Shown here: positions 61,163 through 64,000 of the stretch, one piece after another
Numbering within the stretch: position 1 is the first letter of the stretch
Layout: the number at the start of each line of letters is the position of its first letter
DNA from: Oscillospiraceae bacterium
GTDB taxonomy: Bacteria > Bacillota > Clostridia > UMGS1840 > HGM11507
Assembly: GCA_015068665.1 (NCBI GenBank)
Contig: SVKB01000010.1
Location: 1 to 64,000 of the forward strand
DNA: 64,000 nucleotides
Direction of reading: 5' to 3'
Translations under genes and position numbers: made by a program
The notes under the pieces: model-generated
What the model was told of the DNA's origin: nothing
Database searches by the model: none
Seen by the model: only the letters and a program-made list of their open reading frames with translations

Positions 61163-61191
61163 ATTTTAAAACATTTGTAATTTAATGTCAA
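61163..61191 (-). promoter_or_regulatory. Sigma-A promoter of the SDR gene
   Basis: The minus strand reads TTGACA, 17 bases, TAAAAT, ending 33 bases before the start codon. AAAGGAGG follows. Confidence 0.82.
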
Positions 61192-61240
61192 GAACTAACA
61201 CAAAAATGTCAAATTTATCAATTTTTATGCTTATATATGA

Positions 61241-62896
61241 CTACTGTTGAGGCTTAAAGCTGTCCTTTAAGCTTACAATACGGTTAAATACATTCTCGTT
61301 CTTTGTGTCCTTGCAGAAATAACCGTTTCTTACAAACTGGAATCTTTCGCCGGGCTTTGCATCCTTTACGGATAATTCCAGCTTACAGCCCTTAAGTACT
61401 GTAAGAGATTCGGGGTTAAGATAATTAAGATAGCTGTCGCCGTCTTCAAGCTCGTTTAAATTTTCTTTTGTAAAAAGATTATCATAAAGTCTGATTTCGG
61501 AATCTATGCAGTAATCCTTGCTGACCCAGTGAATAGTGCCCTTTATTTTTCTTCCGTCTGAAGGATTATTGTTTCTTGTTTCCAAGTCCGCAGTACACTT
61601 AAGCTCAATAACCTCGCCCTTTTCGTCCTTTACAATTTCGTTAAGCCTAACAATGTATGCACCCATAAGTCTTACCTCGCCATCAGGCTTCAAGCGGTGG
61701 AACTTGGCAACAGGCTCCTCCATAAAATCACTTTTTTCAACATAGATTGTTTTAGTGAAGGGAACCTTTCTTGTACCCGCAGCTTCGTCGTTAGGATTAT
61801 TGGAAACATCGAAGTATTCAACCTTACCATCTTCATAGTTGGTTATCGTAACCTTAAGAGGGTCTAAAACTGCAATCTTTCTTCCTGCACTCATATTAAG
61901 CTCTTCTCTTATGCAGTGCTCCAAAAGTCTTATATCAACCAGGCTGTATGCCTTGGAAATACCTGCTCTTTTAACAAATTCAAATATTGAATGAGGAGTG
62001 TAACCCCTTCTTCTTAACCCGCAAAGGGTAGGCATTCTCGGGTCATCCCAGCCATCAACATAATTTTCAAATACAAGCTCTCTTAAATAACGCTTGCTCA
62101 TAACGGTATTTGAAACGTTAAGTCTTGCAAACTCATACTGATGAGGCTTCTTTTCAAAATTAATGTTATTAATTACCCAGTCGTATAAGGGTCTGTGGTT
62201 TTCAAATTCCAAAGAGCACAGGGAATGGGTGATACCCTCCAGCGCATCCTGGATAGGATGAGCATAGTCATATAAAGGATATATGCACCACTTATTACCC
62301 TGCCTGTGATGGTTTTTATAGGTAATACGGTAAATTGCAGGGTCTCTTAAATTCATATTGGGGGATGCCATATCAATCTTTGCACGAAGTGTACATTCGC
62401 CCTCCCGGAATTTACCCTCCTTCATTTCTTCAAAAAGCTTAAGGTTTTCTTCAACCGAACGGTTTCTGTATGGGCTGTCCTTACCGGGCTCGGTAAGAGT
62501 ACCTCTGTATTCTCTCATTTCCTCGGGGGAAAGATTACATACATAAGCCTTACCGTCCTTTATAAGCTGTACCGCAAATTCATAGCATTTGTCAAAATAA
62601 TCGCTTCCGTAGAAAATTCCGCCGTTGGGAATTGCACCTAACCATTCAAGGTCCTCACGGATGGAGTTAACATACTCGTCATCCTCTTTTGCAGGATTGG
62701 TATCGTCATATCTTAAATTGAAAAGACCGCCGTATTTTTTTGCCGTCATAAAATTAATGTAAATCGCCTTTGCACTTCCTATATGAAGATAGCCGTTAGG
62801 CTCGGGCGGAAAACGTGTGTGAATTTTAAGATCCGGGTTTTCAGCCAGATTTTCATCAATAATCTCATGTATAAAGTTTGAACTCATTTCTTCCAT
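61241..62896 (-). CDS. glnS: Glutaminyl-tRNA synthetase
   Basis: GlnS charges tRNA-Gln with glutamine in the cytosol. The 551 residues match the usual bacterial length. The class I signature is PPEPNGYLHIGSAKAI (HIGH-type motif, about residues 26-41), with FNLRYDDTNP after it. The KMSKS-type motif is VMSKR (about residues 265-269). The C-terminal anticodon-binding beta barrels (about 335-545) are intact. The ATG overlaps the gltX stop by one base, so both synthetases are translated from one transcript. GlnS is uncommon in Firmicutes, most of which make Gln-tRNA with GatCAB. Confidence 0.96.
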   Translation of the reverse strand: MEEMSSNFIHEIIDENLAENPDLKIHTRFPPEPNGYLHIGSAKAIYINFMTAKKYGGLFNLRYDDTNPAKEDDEYVNSIREDLEWLGAIPNGGIFYGSDYFDKCYEFAVQLIKDGKAYVCNLSPEEMREYRGTLTEPGKDSPYRNRSVEENLKLFEEMKEGKFREGECTLRAKIDMASPNMNLRDPAIYRITYKNHHRQGNKWCIYPLYDYAHPIQDALEGITHSLCSLEFENHRPLYDWVINNINFEKKPHQYEFARLNVSNTVMSKRYLRELVFENYVDGWDDPRMPTLCGLRRRGYTPHSIFEFVKRAGISKAYSLVDIRLLEHCIREELNMSAGRKIAVLDPLKVTITNYEDGKVEYFDVSNNPNDEAAGTRKVPFTKTIYVEKSDFMEEPVAKFHRLKPDGEVRLMGAYIVRLNEIVKDEKGEVIELKCTADLETRNNNPSDGRKIKGTIHWVSKDYCIDSEIRLYDNLFTKENLNELEDGDSYLNYLNPESLTVLKGCKLELSVKDAKPGERFQFVRNGYFCKDTKNENVFNRIVSLKDSFKPQQ

Positions 62897-64000
62897 TATT
62901 TTACCTCCTCGTAAGCCCTTGTAAGTCTTGCAATTACTCTATCGTAGCCTATGATTTTCATGCAGGTGTATAAGTCGGGAGAGTTTTGTCTGCCTGTAAT
63001 TGCAACTCTTATAACCTGGCTCACATCACCGGGATTCCCCTTGTACATATCGGGATTTTCCTTGTAATCCTTTGTGGTCGGAGCAAAGCCTAATTTACTT
63101 CCCACCGTACACATATCGTTGAACCAGTCATTCATATCGTCACATTCTCTGTAGCCTTCCTTGTAAGCCTCAAGCACTGAAAGAATGTCCTCTTTTTTTA
63201 TATTTTCCGGGAATTCATAGGATGGACTGAATAACTCATCATAGAAAAATCCCATATAATCCTTAACCTCGCTCCATACTGCAATATCCTTTCTCGGCTT
63301 CTTACCGCCTCTGCCTATGGAGAATATATCTGTGGCATATTTTTCATCACGGGCTAAAAGTGAATGGAAAGCTTCGTCGTATTCCTTTGCCCAGTTTAAA
63401 ACATAGTCATATACTTCCTTTGCTTCCATAACCGCAACAACATTCTTGCTGACATCACGAAGCTTGTCTATATCAAAAAGTGAACCTGAAACGCTCATCT
63501 TCTTGGTTGTGAAGTTGAATTTGTTGAAATCCTCCTTGGGATTTGCAATTCTCCATTCCTCAAAGTTGGAGTTAAGAAGAGTAAGCAGATACTCGATAAC
63601 CGACGGAACAGGATATCCTACCTCGTCATAGTAGGAAAGGGCAAGCTCAGGGTCCTTTCTTTTTGAAAGCTTTCTTTTGCTTTCACCTTCCATCTTCATA
63701 AGCTGTGCGGTATGTGCATATTTAGGTCGCTTAAAGCCTAAGGTATCAAATAGCTGAAGGTGAATGGGAAGGGTTGCAAGCCATTCCTCACCTCGTACAA
63801 CAATCGTTGTTCTCATAAGATGGTCGTCAATAACATGGGCAAAGTGATAGGTGGGGATACCGTCCGACTTTAAAAGAACAATATCCTGATTGTTTTCGGG
63901 CATTTCTATAAGTCCTTTTATAAGGTCGGTATGCTTTAATTTATTTTCGGGATTACCCTGTGACTTGAATCTTAAAACATAAGGCTCACCTGACTGAACT
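62896..64000 (-). CDS. gltX: Glutamyl-tRNA synthetase (5' part outside window)
   Basis: The frame is open to the window edge (SGEPYVLRFKS just inside it), so the N-terminal part with the HIGH motif is missing. The visible 367 or so residues contain the core segment DIVLLKSDGIPTYHFAHVIDDHLMRTTIVVRGEEWL, the KMSKS-type motif KLSKRKDPE and the helical anticodon-binding half. An ATG at 63903 is internal and not the true start. It charges tRNA-Glu and is cotranscribed with glnS. Confidence 0.93.
   Translation of the reverse strand, partial: VQSGEPYVLRFKSQGNPENKLKHTDLIKGLIEMPENNQDIVLLKSDGIPTYHFAHVIDDHLMRTTIVVRGEEWLATLPIHLQLFDTLGFKRPKYAHTAQLMKMEGESKRKLSKRKDPELALSYYDEVGYPVPSVIEYLLTLLNSNFEEWRIANPKEDFNKFNFTTKKMSVSGSLFDIDKLRDVSKNVVAVMEAKEVYDYVLNWAKEYDEAFHSLLARDEKYATDIFSIGRGGKKPRKDIAVWSEVKDYMGFFYDELFSPSYEFPENIKKEDILSVLEAYKEGYRECDDMNDWFNDMCTVGSKLGFAPTTKDYKENPDMYKGNPGDVSQVIRVAITGRQNSPDLYTCMKIIGYDRVIARLTRAYEEVK

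Overview
The window looks like a chromosome segment of a low-GC, endospore-forming member of the Clostridia with an S-layer-type surface. The evidence is sporulation genes (spoIIR, an uninterrupted sigK with its pro-sequence), SLH-domain and stalk-domain (copper amine oxidase N-domain-like) surface proteins, an FMN riboswitch before an ECF transporter subunit, strong AGGAGG ribosome binding sites and TTGACA/TATAAT promoters. No rRNA, tRNA, CRISPR array, phage gene or intact transposase gene was found. I do not assign a species.

Layout. 1-2110: repeat elements, a secreted repeat protein and a metal permease. 2168-3031: class II aldolase. 3100-3434: a possible small ORF or structured RNA. 3416-11099 (all minus): a cell-envelope and sporulation cluster read pucR-like regulator, ftsE, ftsX, CwlO/EnvC-like M23 hydrolase, ctpA-type protease, ROK regulator, ispE, spoIIR. 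11544-12851: an M14 peptidoglycan peptidase whose 3' end has been replaced by a MITE. 12966-16372 (plus): yhbY, DEAD-box helicase, a THF-riboswitch-like leader, a folate-type ECF S component and a lipoprotein. 16392-18038: repeat-rich accessory island with two AT-rich paralogous membrane genes bracketed by GGGGACGG palindromes, then two families of modular hairpin arrays. 18043-19522 (minus): GNAT protein and sigK. 19582-20323: FMN riboswitch and ribU. 20340-28237: a seven-gene Phe/Tyr biosynthesis operon (aroF, tyrA, aroB, aroA, aroC, pheA, aroE-aroK fusion) behind a Phe/Tyr-rich leader peptide and attenuator. 28553-50169: two tandem copies of a two-gene surface operon (CBM-SLH protein plus giant SLH-GLUG protein). 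50285-60227: an AraC regulator and three paralogous secreted propeller-like proteins. 60279-64000 (minus): SDR oxidoreductase, glnS and a partial gltX.

How the genes fit together. The aro operon carries every step from DAHP to phenylpyruvate and 4-hydroxyphenylpyruvate except 3-dehydroquinate dehydratase. Its leader peptide is predicted to sense charged tRNA-Phe and tRNA-Tyr. FtsEX, the M23 hydrolase and CtpA form a division and wall-remodelling set. The 28-60 kb half encodes a large exported surface set with carbohydrate-binding-like domains, built by tandem duplication, gene conversion and module shuffling.

Most notable observations: (1) the leader-peptide attenuator of the aro operon; (2) the cyclically permuted A-B-C module order in the two giant SLH-GLUG proteins; (3) hairpin arrays with constant linkers and compensating stem changes; (4) a 277-bp MITE family with TA ends, one copy of which supplies the C-terminus and stop codon of a peptidase.
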